Source of the DNA: Formicarius rufipectus
Lineage: Eukaryota > Chordata > Aves > Passeriformes > Formicariidae
Length of the DNA: 64,000 nucleotides
Reading direction: 5' to 3'
NCBI GenBank assembly: GCA_013399695.1
Contig: VXAU01006135.1
Coordinates: forward strand, 2,179,842 to 2,243,841
Shown here: piece by piece, positions 44,421-57,200 of the stretch
Numbering within the stretch: position 1 is the first letter of the stretch
Layout of the letters: the number at the start of each line of letters is the position of its first letter
Program-made: the position numbers and the translations under genes
The notes under the pieces: generated by a model
Database searches by the model: none
What the model was told of the DNA's origin: nothing
The model's input: the letters and a program-made list of their open reading frames with translations, nothing else

Positions 44421-47400
44421 GTTTAACTTGGGTGAGTCAGGGATACCTGTGCTGAGGATAGAATGCCATGCAGAGTAGCCAGGGAAGGTGCTGGTTCCAG
44501 TGGGAACCTCAGAACCTTATCAGGATGTTTTGTGCCCCATCACATCAGGGGAAAGCTCACAGCTCCACGTGATGGAAACTGCTCTTGTTCATTCCTGGGG
44601 ACAGGGAGAGGTCGCTGTGAGGGGTGCATGTGCCCTGTTTCAGCCATGCAATGCTGGTGCAGAGTCAGGTGGGCTCGCATGGGATATGCTACCTTTGGGT
44701 TTTCCCCTCATCAGGGAGCTGCCAGTGTGCACCTCTCCCAGGAAGTGGCAATGATCATCGTTTACTCCCTCCTCACCCTCTCCCCAAGATCTCCTGCCTG
44801 AGCACTGTAGACTCATAACCCTGTCGTCTGTGTGCAGACTAAGGACAGCCTTGACACACAGGACAGTTCCAAGGTAGCACACTGCTCTTGCTGCACCTAA
44901 TTGGGACTGTTAAATGAGTTTAGTGAGAGGAGAGGTGTTACCAACCAGTCTAGGCTGCAGTGAACATTACTGAGAATGGAGTCTCATCCCAGATGCCTTT
45001 GTCCAGACAACTCATTTCCTGCCCTGAACAAGGGCTTGCAACTCCCTGTTCTGCTGAGCAACCTCTTCTGGCTGCCCCTTCCAACCCCATGCATCCCACT
45101 GGGAAACTTCTGTGACTGCTGGGAAATTCAGGTGAGAAGCCACAGAAGGAGTTTCAGGTCACAGTTCCAGCCATGGCTGCCTAGAAAATTCATTCTAGGG
45201 CCAAGCAGATTTAGACTGGATAAAATATGTCACATCTACTGAGTGACTTTTTTGACTAACAGCCAGACTTTGAAAAATATTAGCAAGGGTAAAACATTAA
45301 GTGACAGAACAAGGACACTTTAGATGAAGAATGTTGTTCTCCCTTTAATTTACTCCCCTGTACAGCCTTGCAAAGATCTCGGCAGAGTAAGTGTCCTTAT
45401 TGATGGATATGCTATCCTTGTTAAGATGGGACAATATACTTATTTACAGCTTCCATCATTGTCATGAAGGCACAAAGCAAACAGATATAACTAATGAAGA
45501 TTTAGCTATTACATAATGTCTTTGCCAACTCCATGTAGAAGTCTGAGTAAAAATCCTGGAAATAAATCTTTTCAAAAAAGCTTTTTTAATGAATTTAAGA
45601 CACAAATAGATGTAGTTTGTATTAGGACTCTGGGTATTGCTTTTCTGGAAGGATGTCTCAGGTTTGGAGTGTAAATGAAATGATGATCTGAGAAACACCA
45701 AAGAAGTGAACGCCACATAAGCCCTGTGACCTGAGCTGTAACTTAGCATGTTCATGGTGATGCTCCACAATAAAAGTGTTGTGAGCTGTGACCATTAGCT
45801 ACAACCATCAAGATGGAGATTCAGTAATAATGAATCAACTGGCAGAAGAGGTGGAGGTGTCACAGTAATACCATGTCCATTCTGTTCCTCTCTGGGTCTC
45901 TCTGAAAATGACAGCCAGCCACAGGGGAGGGCAACTTGTGCTGCCTGAGGCAGTAATGTTCAAAAGCAAAGTAGGTAAAGTAATGATTCACAGATCCTGA
46001 AAAACACTTATTTTGTAGGTCCTACAGGAACAGCTGGATTCCTTTGATTCAGTCCCTTGTCTGAGAATCACATGGAGCTTAGACCAAGACTGGTAAAACT
46101 GGAGGTGGTGCATGATCACCTGAAAAGCTCCTCCTGGTCAGGGGATAGAATGCCTGTCTCTGTTTCCCAGTATGACTTTGCACAATCCTTTTACAGATCA
46201 AACAGTGGGGAAGGAAACAGTTCTTGCTGAATGATTCTGACCCATGCTCTGTGAAAAACAGAAAAAAACACTACTAAATAGTGTTGCAAGGCATTTAAAA
46301 TTTCCACTGTGTGGCCCATTTCAAGAGAAAATGCCCCATTACTAATCCACAGATGTCAACAGCCCAGATGTCATGGAACTGTGAATTCAGACATGTATCA
46401 GCAGTTTGATCCGCCCCCACTTGGTGGCTATTTCAAAAATCCTTCTCCTTTCACATCAGGAGAAAAATGGCAAGGAAGAATTAGATCCATCATTTTAGAG
46501 TTAGGAAGCAGGACAAGGGCATTCTCACTTGTGATAGATTAGTCAGTGTTTGGGGATTTGGTGGTTGCCCTCATCAGGAGGTGAAGTCTGGTACAAACCT
46601 GCTGTCTAGAAATACTTGAGTCCAATACAAGGAAAGAAGGAAAAGTTTTTTCCCAGCTAGGACTTTATCCCAGAGCTATGCAGAGCTTTTATTAGAGTTG
46701 CAAGGTTTCCCCCATGATCTTCTCTATTCCTTCTTTCACTCCCTCATTCAGTGTCTCTTCCCTGTGTTTCCATCAGGATCCTGAGGAAAGAGTCTCTGCC
46801 ACCACAGTTCAGCTGCTGACCCTCCCTTGACTGCAGCCTTGAGCATCTGGGGCAGCTGCTCCTCTTGCTCCAGTTTGAGTGGTCTTTTCATATCCAGGCT
46901 TAATGAAAGACAACTGTATTTCACTGTCATTTCCCTGCAGTCACTCTGTTGTGGACTCATGGAACTGGAAAGGAAGTCCATGTCTTTGAGCCAAACCCCA
47001 CAGCTGCAAGACTCTCTTTTTAGCTTCAGCAAGAGATTTCTACAAAGCCTGTCAATCCATTTCTAGTTGAAACACATTTCAAAGCAAACAGGACAGAAAA
47101 GATACTTTTTTTTCCTTTTTGTAGAAAGAAGTATTTTTGAATTGATGCTGAATTTCCTTGACTAGTCGATAAAATGGATGACAGAAAGCTCTGAGGGTCA
47201 AGGATGTATATGGAGTACAGTTTTCAGAATTACTATCCCTAAGTAAAAGAACCAGAAAGGAAGGCTGAGACAAAATGGTTGCTGAAAGAATGAAGAAGGG
47301 GGGAAAGGCAGCAGGATAAAATAATAAAATCAAACTTAATGGCCTGCTACAGTTTGTGAGAACTGAAGAAACGAAGTCTGGAACTGAAGGAGTTGTCAGG

Positions 47401-50400
47401 CAGTGAGACAGGGTTACACATCCTCCATACAGAGCCTGCAGTGTTGGCTTGATTAGGCAAAAGGACTTGGGATCACGACAGAGAAAGGCATCTCTCTCCC
47501 TGTCAACTTGCACACGTAATCAGCATCCCAAAATGACAGCTCCCTCTAGGACTGAGATTTCTTGAAACAAAACTAAGATAAAAATAAAAAGCCTCTTTGG
47601 TCCAGTTTCAAACCTAGCTGCACTACCAAAAGAAAAAAAAATTATAAAGAGATAGAAAGACTATGACATTCCCCAGCAACATCCCCAGTGCTAATCTTCA
47701 CCATGATAATAATAATAACAATTACTTATATCAATCCTATACTGTAGTTGAGCGGCTCATATTCTGAGGAATACATCAAACTTGATAAACTACTGCCATC
47801 AACTCACACAGTGTGATGAGACTGAGTGTGGGAGGATGCTGATGTTTCATGATGCCCTGGAGAAGCTGAGGACAAAACGAGGTAAAGACTCCCCCATGCG
47901 GAGCTGCATTTCCAGCAAGGATTTGAATACACGGAAGGGGAATCATCCAGTTTGGGACACTGGCCAGGACACAAGAAATAATGCCCTTGTCCTTTGCCAA
48001 AACATCAGCAAAACTTTGTTACTGCCTGATCCAAGCCTTAAAAATTCTTGAGTTGGAGGCCAAAATTGAATGATATTGGCTTAGATAGCATGAGGACTTC
48101 TTTTTCTTTTTCAGCAGAGAAGGGTTTTTTTACTCTTTCTGGTTTCTGTTCCCAGAGGGTGCTTTTTTAAAGTTTTCTCCTCAAGAATGAGTTCTAGCAG
48201 CAAGTCTTACATTTGCATGAAATTTGGTTAGTTTACTGCAGTCCCACGACTCTGGAAACTGGGACTTCAGGGAAAACAATAAACCTCACCAGTTTCACAG
48301 GGGAGTTGCCAATGCTGGTGCTCAGCTGAGGCCCCTCTCCACTCTCACACTCCCCCATGCTCCTGGCGCAGTCTCTGCTCTGAAATGTGCAGCCTTCCAA
48401 GTTGCAGCTCCAGGGATGGGTTTCCAAGAGGGCCTCAAGAAACAAGCTCTTCAGTGAGCAATTAAACTGATGAATACAGGGGTTTTTTCTCCTTTTTTTT
48501 TTGTTCTGTTTTGTTTTTGATGTATATCCTAGTGTAGGAGGCTATGGTGGCAGAGGAAGGTGTGAGGTCTCACACATCCATTCTGAGGGGGCAGAGTACA
48601 GTGCTGCTGTGGATTCTAGCCTGACTATGAGGGTTAAGCTCACACTTCAGTTTTTCCTTTGTGGTGGGACTAGCAGATTCTTTCTCTTCTAATTAATAAT
48701 TTATTTTCATAAATTGTGAAAGACCTTGTGAAGACCTGATATTCAGAACTCTTCCAAATTTAGTCAGTGTTAACCGATGCACCCACTGAGATGTGAGGCT
48801 CACAAGAACCAAAAAACCCTTGCCACTTCCTGCCTGTGATCACCCCAGGAAATACCCTTCCCAAATCCAGGGAAACAAATTCCTCAGATCACTCCTGGCA
48901 GTATCTGTGGCTTTTGTCCTCCCACGTGCAAGAGTGCTGCACACAGGGAGGGCAGCAACAGCATCCCAGGGCCACATACACATATATTTGCATCATGCTG
49001 CAACCCAAAGCAGACGGGGTGATGTGTTGGGCTGCCTGCAGAGGGGACAGATTCCTGCTGGCAGATCCCACAACAGGTCTGGCCACTGTTACATGATAGA
49101 CCTGACAAGGTTCGAGATAAGAGGGGCAGTGGCAGGAGAGAGGGCATTCCTAGCCCAGCTAGTGGTGTGAACAGCACCATGAACCTACTCCTCACACCAT
49201 GAGGGACAGTCAGTATTCACGTGATAGTCCTGGGACCTGACTATTTTTTTTATTTTTTTTTCTGGCAAATATGCAGCAGAACAGCTCTGAAGTTGCACAG
49301 TTCAATTAAAGACAAGCAAGTGAAAAACAGCTCCCAAACCCCACTAGTCAAAGACACAAGCTCTCAATAACCTCTTCCACTTTTTGCTAACTTGCTTTTC
49401 TGTGCCTAAGTGAGCATAAAGCAGCAGAAGCACATTTTAACAGATTGTTTCCCACCTCTTCCCTGCCTCCTCAAGGCAGGTTTAATATCTCTCCAGAAAA
49501 AAAATTAGTCTCCAATAAATCATCAAGTTCACTGCAGCACTTAAACCCTTCTTGTCCTTCAGTGCTCTGCTAGAAGGGGATTGCTTCAACTCCGCACACC
49601 TTAAAGCGAGGTCCCTTTAGCTCTGACAGCTCTTTGCCATCTCGTGTGCCCTGCTTTGCCCCAGCTGGTGTGGGAAGCCGGTCCTGGTCCCCAGGGTTGC
49701 CCACCCAGACCTGGCATCATTCCGGGACGGTGCCCAGCAGTGATGCGCCGGCTCCCGGCTCTGCGGGCACAGTAACCAGCAGATGGCAGCTGGAGATCGC
49801 GGAGGGAAATTTGGGTGTTCTCTGCTCCAAGTTCAGCCAGCAAATTCTGGGTGACCTTGGCACAGACGTTCCCCCACCACCGAGCAGGGATGTGACCTTC
49901 TCTCTTTTCACCCGAGCAGCGGGGGACGCACCAGGAGCCCCAGGAAGGAGAGAGAGAAGAGGGTGGGAAGGACACGGTGCTTATCCTTCCAGACACAGGA
50001 AACAGAACAGGGCGGGGAATCAACAAATTCACAAGCCACATCTCTCCTCCCTCCACCCCAAGCTCAACCTCTCAAACTACAGAATCATTTAGATGCCATC
50101 TTCTAACACAATCCCACCCCAGACTTGCCCACACAGGTCCCAGCCAGTCCTCAAATGCATTTTAGGCAGAGTAACTCAGAGTACAAGAGCAATCCCTGTT
50201 CTCCCTCCACACCAAAGCCTTACATCACACTGCTGGGCTGCAGCAACTCCCCAGAAACAAGCATTAGCCTGTTACTGTTGCTTGCTCCTTTCCTTTTCAG
50301 GTCCCACTACTCAGAAAAGTCCCTCCCTTCACCCAGTCAGTCCTGCAATAGGATTTGCTCACTGCGCAGCGCCACAACTCCTGCTCCAGCCCCACATCCT

Positions 50401-52199
50401 CTGCTGAGATGTCCTTCTTTACTCTATTCTCTTTCTTCCTCCTCCCAGCTAAAGGCCTAGGTGAGGTGTCTCACAAAGGGGAGAGATGCAAATCTCAGCT
50501 GGCAGGAGGCAACTAATATGAAATCATGCCCACCTGCTCACCCAGCAGTGAGAGGATTCACCCAGTCCCCAATACATTGATTGAATAACTGATTCTTGGT
50601 CAAGACACCACAATGGGCTCTGCTGATGCACCTGCTTGAGCTGCCCTCTCAGGCCAGGCCATAGGAATGCTTTATATTAAAATACATTAAATTGCTAAAG
50701 ATACCCCATCAGCTTAAAAAGGTTCCCTTCTGTCCATGGGCCAGATTCATATCTGATCCCGAGGTATAAGGAAGCACTGTTCATCATCTGGGTCCCCAAA
50801 CAGAAGCGTGCCGCACCAGGGTGACTTCTGGGCACCTGCAGCACAGCCCAGTCTGGGGTCCCCTGACCCCCTGAGCAGCTTTTACACTCAAGAGGATGCT
50901 TTTTGTCCCAGCTCCCTGCACAGGCTCCTTCCACAGGCAGCACAGAGATTACTCACACAGAGAAGCTTTTCTTGGCAAGGACAAAAAATGCAAAAAAGTA
51001 TTTTTAATTTCCCATCCCACTGCCACCCCCCAAAGCTTCAGTTCTGTAGAAACCAATGAAACCAAAAAATGGGACTAGACAACACATCAAGCACTACCTA
51101 TTTAATCTAGCCCTAGTTCCTCATTTACCAGTGTCAGCCTCCTGTCCAAGTTTTCCTTGGCTTTCATCTCTTCTTTTATCTGTGTGCTGTCTCTGGCTTG
51201 CCCCTTCTGGTTGCTACTGCTTTGATCTCTTGAGCCCCTGCAATCCAGACCCAAATCCACAATAGCTTATGCTGAAGAGTTTCCACTTTTTTCCTGTTGT
51301 TACACTCTTTAAATTCTTCCTTTGCTTCTCCCCCAAAACTCCTGGCAGATCCCTCTTGTGCAGAAAATGAGCATTTTAAATGTCCAGCCTGGACAAGTGA
51401 CCCTTTGACAACTCCCCAGAGCCTTGGACATTTGCATTCCTGTGCTGCTGGTTTTTCATTTCTTCCATCCTGACACAGCAGCAGTTTCCACGTGCAGGCT
51501 GAGTGCTGTATGTGGCTTGGGGAGTCTGAAAGAGCCCCAAGATCAATCAGAGAGGTTTGCCTATGCCATATTATCTGCTTCCCGTGTGGCACAGAGAGTG
51601 TCAACTGTTCCATAAGTAAATTCATCAGACAAATATGGGAGACACAATGGGAACTCAGTCTGTGTGCTAACTCATTTGAGTTCAGCTATATTCCTATCCA
51701 AAGAAGGATGGTGATTCTTTATTTCATCATGAATACAGCGAGAAGAGGAACGAAGACAACACCAGAGGGACAAAAAGGGGATTTTTCAGAAAATTTTGTT
51801 ATTCCCAGGTAGGGAAGTAGCCATCATGCAGTTATGGGAGGACTCATCTTTCCCATCCTGGAGAGTGCAGGAGCACTACAGTAGAGCCAGAGCCTGGCAG
51901 TAACTGTGTGGATTCCATGTGAACAGCACTCAGCCTGCTTGCTCAAAAAGCAGCCCTTCATGTTGTTCTCCAGTAGTTTTAGATTAGCTGTGTGCAAAGG
52001 AAGTGTCCTAATTTGTAGTTAGAAGTGTGGGAGAAGAAAAACATGAGAATACATGGCTCTGCCTTGAACTTCCTAATTCTTCACCCTAAGGGATAAGTGT
52101 CAGGGCAGAGACTGTCCAACCTCTCCCTTGTGGCCTCTGGCTGATATGGACTAAGTTGAAAAGGAGCATGGTCACTGCACTGAACTGAGTGCCCCAGAC
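44421..52199. other. Intergenic sequence, no gene seen
   Basis: About 7.8 kb without a recognisable gene, tRNA or named repeat. The longer open frames, such as 49601-50056 (-) and 49634-50092 (+), overlap each other on opposite strands and carry no domain. A short AAT run lies near 47706-47720. Confidence 0.45.
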
Positions 52200-52388
52200 C
52201 TACCTGAGACCAGCCACCCCACTGCAGGCTGGGGGGTCTTCTCCGGCAGCCCCTGCACTGCTGCGGGGCTGCAGCTCAGCGCTGGGGGCAGCAGCTGGGG
52301 CAGCAGGGGCTGCCTCTCGCCGGCCCCAGCTCGGGGCTCTGCTGCCTCTCCTCATCCTGATGCCTTTGGAAAGCAAAGCACATAACAT
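52200..52388 (-). other. GC-rich open segment ending in a good splice donor (possible first exon)
   Basis: On the - strand an ATG near 52355 opens a frame of Ala/Pro/Arg/Gly-rich residues that reaches CTCAG|GTAGGT near 52199-52206, a near-perfect splice donor. The block is clearly richer in G, C and CpG than its flanks. It could be a first exon or promoter-associated sequence of an unknown transcript, or a chance GC-rich island. I do not recognise the peptide, and no partner exon is visible. Confidence 0.2.
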
Positions 52389-52528
52389 AAGGCCTGTGTT
52401 TATTTTCCCCTGAAATTAGGGCAGCTTGATTTTAATTGAGAGATCTGCCAGAATAAGGCACATTTGTGCAGCTGTCATCAGAAATGCATACTTGCTCTTT
52501 TTCTTTTTTTTCCCCCATTTCCTTTTAG

Positions 52529-52836
<308 letters not shown>

Positions 52837-53916
52837 AGTTACTTCATGAAACCCTTTCCAGGCTAAGCTGCCCCACTTACAGGATTCCCAGGGGAACCTC
52901 TGGGAGACCCAGTGGAACTGGAGGTGTCACATTCCTCCAAGGCCGACTTTGTCCTCCATATCTGATGTGTAAAAGGTTGCTGTGCTTCACCATCCCTTCT
53001 TCATGGGGATCTGGTGCCTTTGTTCTCATATACCTGGTCACACTCTGGTAGAACTGGGCCACCTGTGCATGGTGCCTCCACAGAGAGGGCTGCAGGTCAC
53101 AGTCTGGCACAGCCCAAGTCTCACAAGGAGTTCTCCCCTGCTGTGGCCCAGAACTCCCTGTACAATGTGGAGTTTGGGAAGTCAGATGCTGAAGGAAGAT
53201 TCCACATCCATGTCATTCCCAGACTCAGAGCTGAACAGCACAGATGTTTCAGGACTCTGATGGACAGCAATCCTGTATGTAGAACACTGTGAAGGACTCT
53301 GAAAAGAGCAGTTGTCCAGCAAGGAGAGGGATCTTGCTGGTATCCTGTGTGGCATCACCATCCCAACATCCTGTAAGCTCCCTAACCCTTTGCTTTATAC
53401 CAAAGAAGTCTACTTTTCATTGTGGAAAGCGACCAGGGAGATCCAGCCCCGCCTGATCATTTTTCTCAGCTGGAACAGCTGGAAAAAGACAGTAGCCTGA
53501 GAAATTGGCTGACCTTCTTCATGCATTCAGCTGCCTAGCCTTATATCTGTCGTTTAAATAATTTGTCAAAAAACAAACAAGCCCAAAACAACCAATCAGC
53601 AGGAAAATAAGAGCTCAAACAAAACAAGAGACTTCCTTTTCCATCCTTGCTCTTCTGCAGTTGCTGGCTTGAAGCAGTTTAATCTAAACCAGGCTTCAGC
53701 AATTGCAATGTCCTTGATGGGTACTTAGAGACCGGGGCTCGCCTGCCCTACACTGTCCAGGGGTTTATTACCTGCTGAAAAAGCTTCATGTGATTCAAGT
53801 GCTACGTGACGTGCAGATGTGGTGGCAGAAGCCCCTTGGAGAGTGCCAATGATAGAAATGCTGCTGGGTGAATGCAGAAACATGAGTGCCGAATGTGATA
53901 TTCAGTCCCAGTTCAT
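52837..53916. other. Intergenic sequence, no gene seen
   Basis: Unique-looking sequence between the microsatellite and the LINE fragment. Open frames are short and without recognised content. Confidence 0.45.
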
Positions 53917-54240
53917 CTATTAGTACAGAAACACAGGAATGGCTGAGCTGGTCAGGACCAGAGGTCCATCCATCCCAATACCCTGTCTGTGGCAGTAAGC
54001 TGTAGTAGGTACTTAAGGCACAATATCAGAACAGGGCATGCAGATCATGGCTCAGGGCCAGTGACTTGTGGTGCTGAAGTTTCCGGAGCCAGACATAGTG
54101 TCTTTGTATTTAATAGCCCCTGGTGAATTTTGCTTCCAGGAATTTACCTAGCTAATTCTAAATCTCTTTGTATCCAGTTTCCTGTGGCAAGTAGTTTCAC
54201 AGCTTAACAACACAAATTGTTTAGCGTTGCCCATTTTTTC
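53917..54240 (+). mobile_element. Ancient CR1/L3-type LINE fragment
   Basis: The order of phrases matches, from memory, a widespread amniote CR1/L3-class element: CTGGTCAGGACCAGAGGTCC near 53949, an AATACCCTGTCT phrase, a CCGGAGCCAGA...TTTGTATTTAATAGCCCC block near 54085-54120, and TTCCTGTGGCAAGTAGTTTC near 54178. It is heavily diverged and 5'-truncated, and encodes nothing intact. The class is named from pattern memory, so the exact subfamily is not given. Confidence 0.55.
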
Positions 54241-57200
54241 ATGCCCTGAAGCTGGGTGAGTGTTCTCTGTTGGATGCCACTCAAGATCAGCTCTGGATCC
54301 AGCTCACACATGAGAAGTGGCTGGATGGGTGGATGGAGTCTGAAATAATGTGTCTGCTGTGATCAGATGTGCAATTATCAGCAGGCCACAAGCACGGTGT
54401 GTTTTAGGAGCCAAGACACAACTCCTCACCTGCCTGGCTGTTAACAGGTCACATTATGTCTGCATTATGGACAAAGCAAGTTTTTAAGAATGAGTGGGAA
54501 CAGAAGAAGTAATTTGCATGTACAGACTTGGAAGCAAGACCTCAAAGTGGGAAACCCTGCAGGGAGAAAGGACACAGCACCCGTTGTTGCAGTCGCTTAG
54601 AGGACTGATTTCTCTGTGGAGGTCAGTGAGACTGACCCGGCAGACACTGTTCTCCCTTTCATCTGAGAACTGATAGCTGTTGGGCTCGAGCCCACCAAGT
54701 GACTGGGCCTTGGCAAGGTAGCATAGCTGAGTTTAAATTATGTCACTTGAGAAGTTCAACCTATCAAAGCTACCTGCATCTTTTCTACCCTTATCAGGAA
54801 TAGTAGTTGATGGGAATTGTTCAGAAAGCTGTGGCTCAGGCGTGGGGGATTTAGAAGTTACTCTCAAATCCACATATGGCAAAAGCATCACACTGCTTTA
54901 TTTCCCCACCAACACGAGGGATGCAGCAGAAGTGGGAATGTTTTCTACTTAGAGTCTAATTTCCAGAATTGCTCAGCTCCCATTTAGGCAACAAAGTCAT
55001 TGGCCAGATGTGGGAAAGAGCCAGTCAAAGGGATGGTGCTGAGCAATCGTATGTCACCCCTGCCTCAAATGAGAAATTCAAAGCCTTCTCAGCTGACTGG
55101 CAGCCTTATCCAAGGGCTGTTTACAGATCTAGAGACTGAAAGCTTCATTGTTGACCTCAGGCACATGCTGGATGGTCAGCACATTTTCTGGGGAAAGCAG
55201 AGTGCAATTCAAGATTTCTTGTAACATTTTTGTTCACCTGACACATGCGCTCTAAAGACAGTGAAAGATGAGAAAATAATATGGGCTTGATAAATGACCG
55301 AAAGTTTCCGATCTGTAGTGGTTCCCATTATTCTTCTTATTTTTGGCATCAGCAAAGTTACTGCAATCTCCCCCCTGCCCCCTTCCCAGTTTCTACTCCC
55401 TGTTAACATTTTTTTTCCCTGTCAAATTCACAGGAGTGGCACCTGGGAGCATTTTGGCGAAGGGGAAATTGACTGAGCAAAGTTGCCTCTTTTCAAATAC
55501 ATTTTCTTAAGGGACTGGAATGAATGAGAATCATAGTCATAACATGGCTAAACAGTCTTTGTTTAACTTAATGCAATATAATAACCTAAGTGTTGCAACA
55601 CAGCTCCTTGCTGTGACATCCTTTTTCCATTTGCTTAATTTTCACCCCAAACACACGCTGTTAATAAGCTGCTGAGAAAATACAGCTCTTGTGACAAAAT
55701 CCAGAAACTGAGCCCCTGTATGGTGTGTTAGATACACAACTCTTATTTGGACTGGCAAGTGGCACTGAAATTGGTATTGCAAAATAGATCCATTTTTCTT
55801 GCTGCCAAGTGTGATGGGCAGATGAAAAGGGAGGGTGGGAGAAGTGGATGGCAATAAGCAGAGAACAAATAAAATAAAATAAAATCCCTGACAGAACTTT
55901 ACATGTGAGTTAGAATAGACATGTGATTGCCAGAAGGGAAATGCAGGATGCGGGGTGCTTTGTCAACAGCCAAAGTGAAAATAAATATCACACTGGCACT
56001 GAAAACTGCAAGATTAAACTCCTCCTGGTGATTTATAATTTAAAAGAGAAAAAAGCAGACAGACACACAGTGACTGGGCTCAAAAGAAAAACTCCCATTG
56101 ACTTTAGTGGGTTTTGGAGCAGGTCCAGCGCAGTAAAGGTTCAGATCTGATCTCTGGAGTCAGAGAGTGTTTGGCCAGTGATTTTAATCAGCAGAATCAG
56201 GCTCTTAATCACAGTTTGGTTTATATTTGCTGCTTTTTAACTCGCTTTGTAGCAAATCTGGAAGTCATACTTGTTTTTTAGGGGCTAAGCGAAAGTAAAT
56301 AAAGACTGCCATAAAATTTGTGACATCTTTAAATTAAAACACGGTTTCATTAAAGAATATGACTAACGCTTTCCCTTTCATTTTACCAAACCAGCCCAAT
56401 GCTTTAGAAAAGCCTGAAATAAATCCTGGTTTTGTACAAGCAACAATATTTTGAAAGTTTCATAAAATATCCTGAAGATCGTTGGGGAAGAAAGGAAGTG
56501 TTCCCTAAAAGAAAATGCAAAAGACTTACTTAGTGAAAGCTGCAAAATGCTACGTATTATATAATTTATAAGAAGTAATTTATACAAAAATGGTATGGCA
56601 ATGGGAAAATAGGAAATAAGATACAAAGACACTGGTTCACAGATCTTCATCCTTTCTGGAGCTACAACATGCTGTGACTTTCACCAGGGATTTCCACAGT
56701 TGAAGAGTGCATTTGCCAGGCACTGAATACGGAGGTCCAACACGCAAAAGCAGCCGCAGAATGAGGGACAGGAAAAAATTTCAACTTTGGCCACTCAAAC
56801 TTTTGCTGAGAGTCTCAAGCATGTTTTAAAGAACAAGATCAGTGTTTGTGGAAGAAGTGTTCAGCACTTTATTTCCCTTGTAGAATATGACATTTTTTAC
56901 AGAGGTGTCCACTTCTGTAGGAGTGGATGTTTCAGAAGCATATACAAAAACTAAACAAATACTCTTGAGGCTTTCCACATACTGGAAGTGGCTGTGCTGG
57001 GGCTCTATTAGCCCTGGACAACTTGGCATTGGCATTCAAGCCAAAGAAAAAGTTGCCTGTTTGACATGCTTCCTTTGGGAACACAGCTGGTGAGAGGACT
57101 GGAGGGAGCCAAGACTGCAGCCTTACCCAAGTGATCTACCAGGAATGGGGAATTCAAACACATTGTATTTGGTTATTGATGGGTTTACTTCTTTATGTAT

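Noticed and set aside
47706..47720. Short AAT run
   Set aside because: Too short to be a notable repeat.
49601..50092. Pair of roughly 150-codon frames on opposite strands
   Set aside because: Overlapping sense/antisense frames in GC-richer DNA without conserved content or splice partners.
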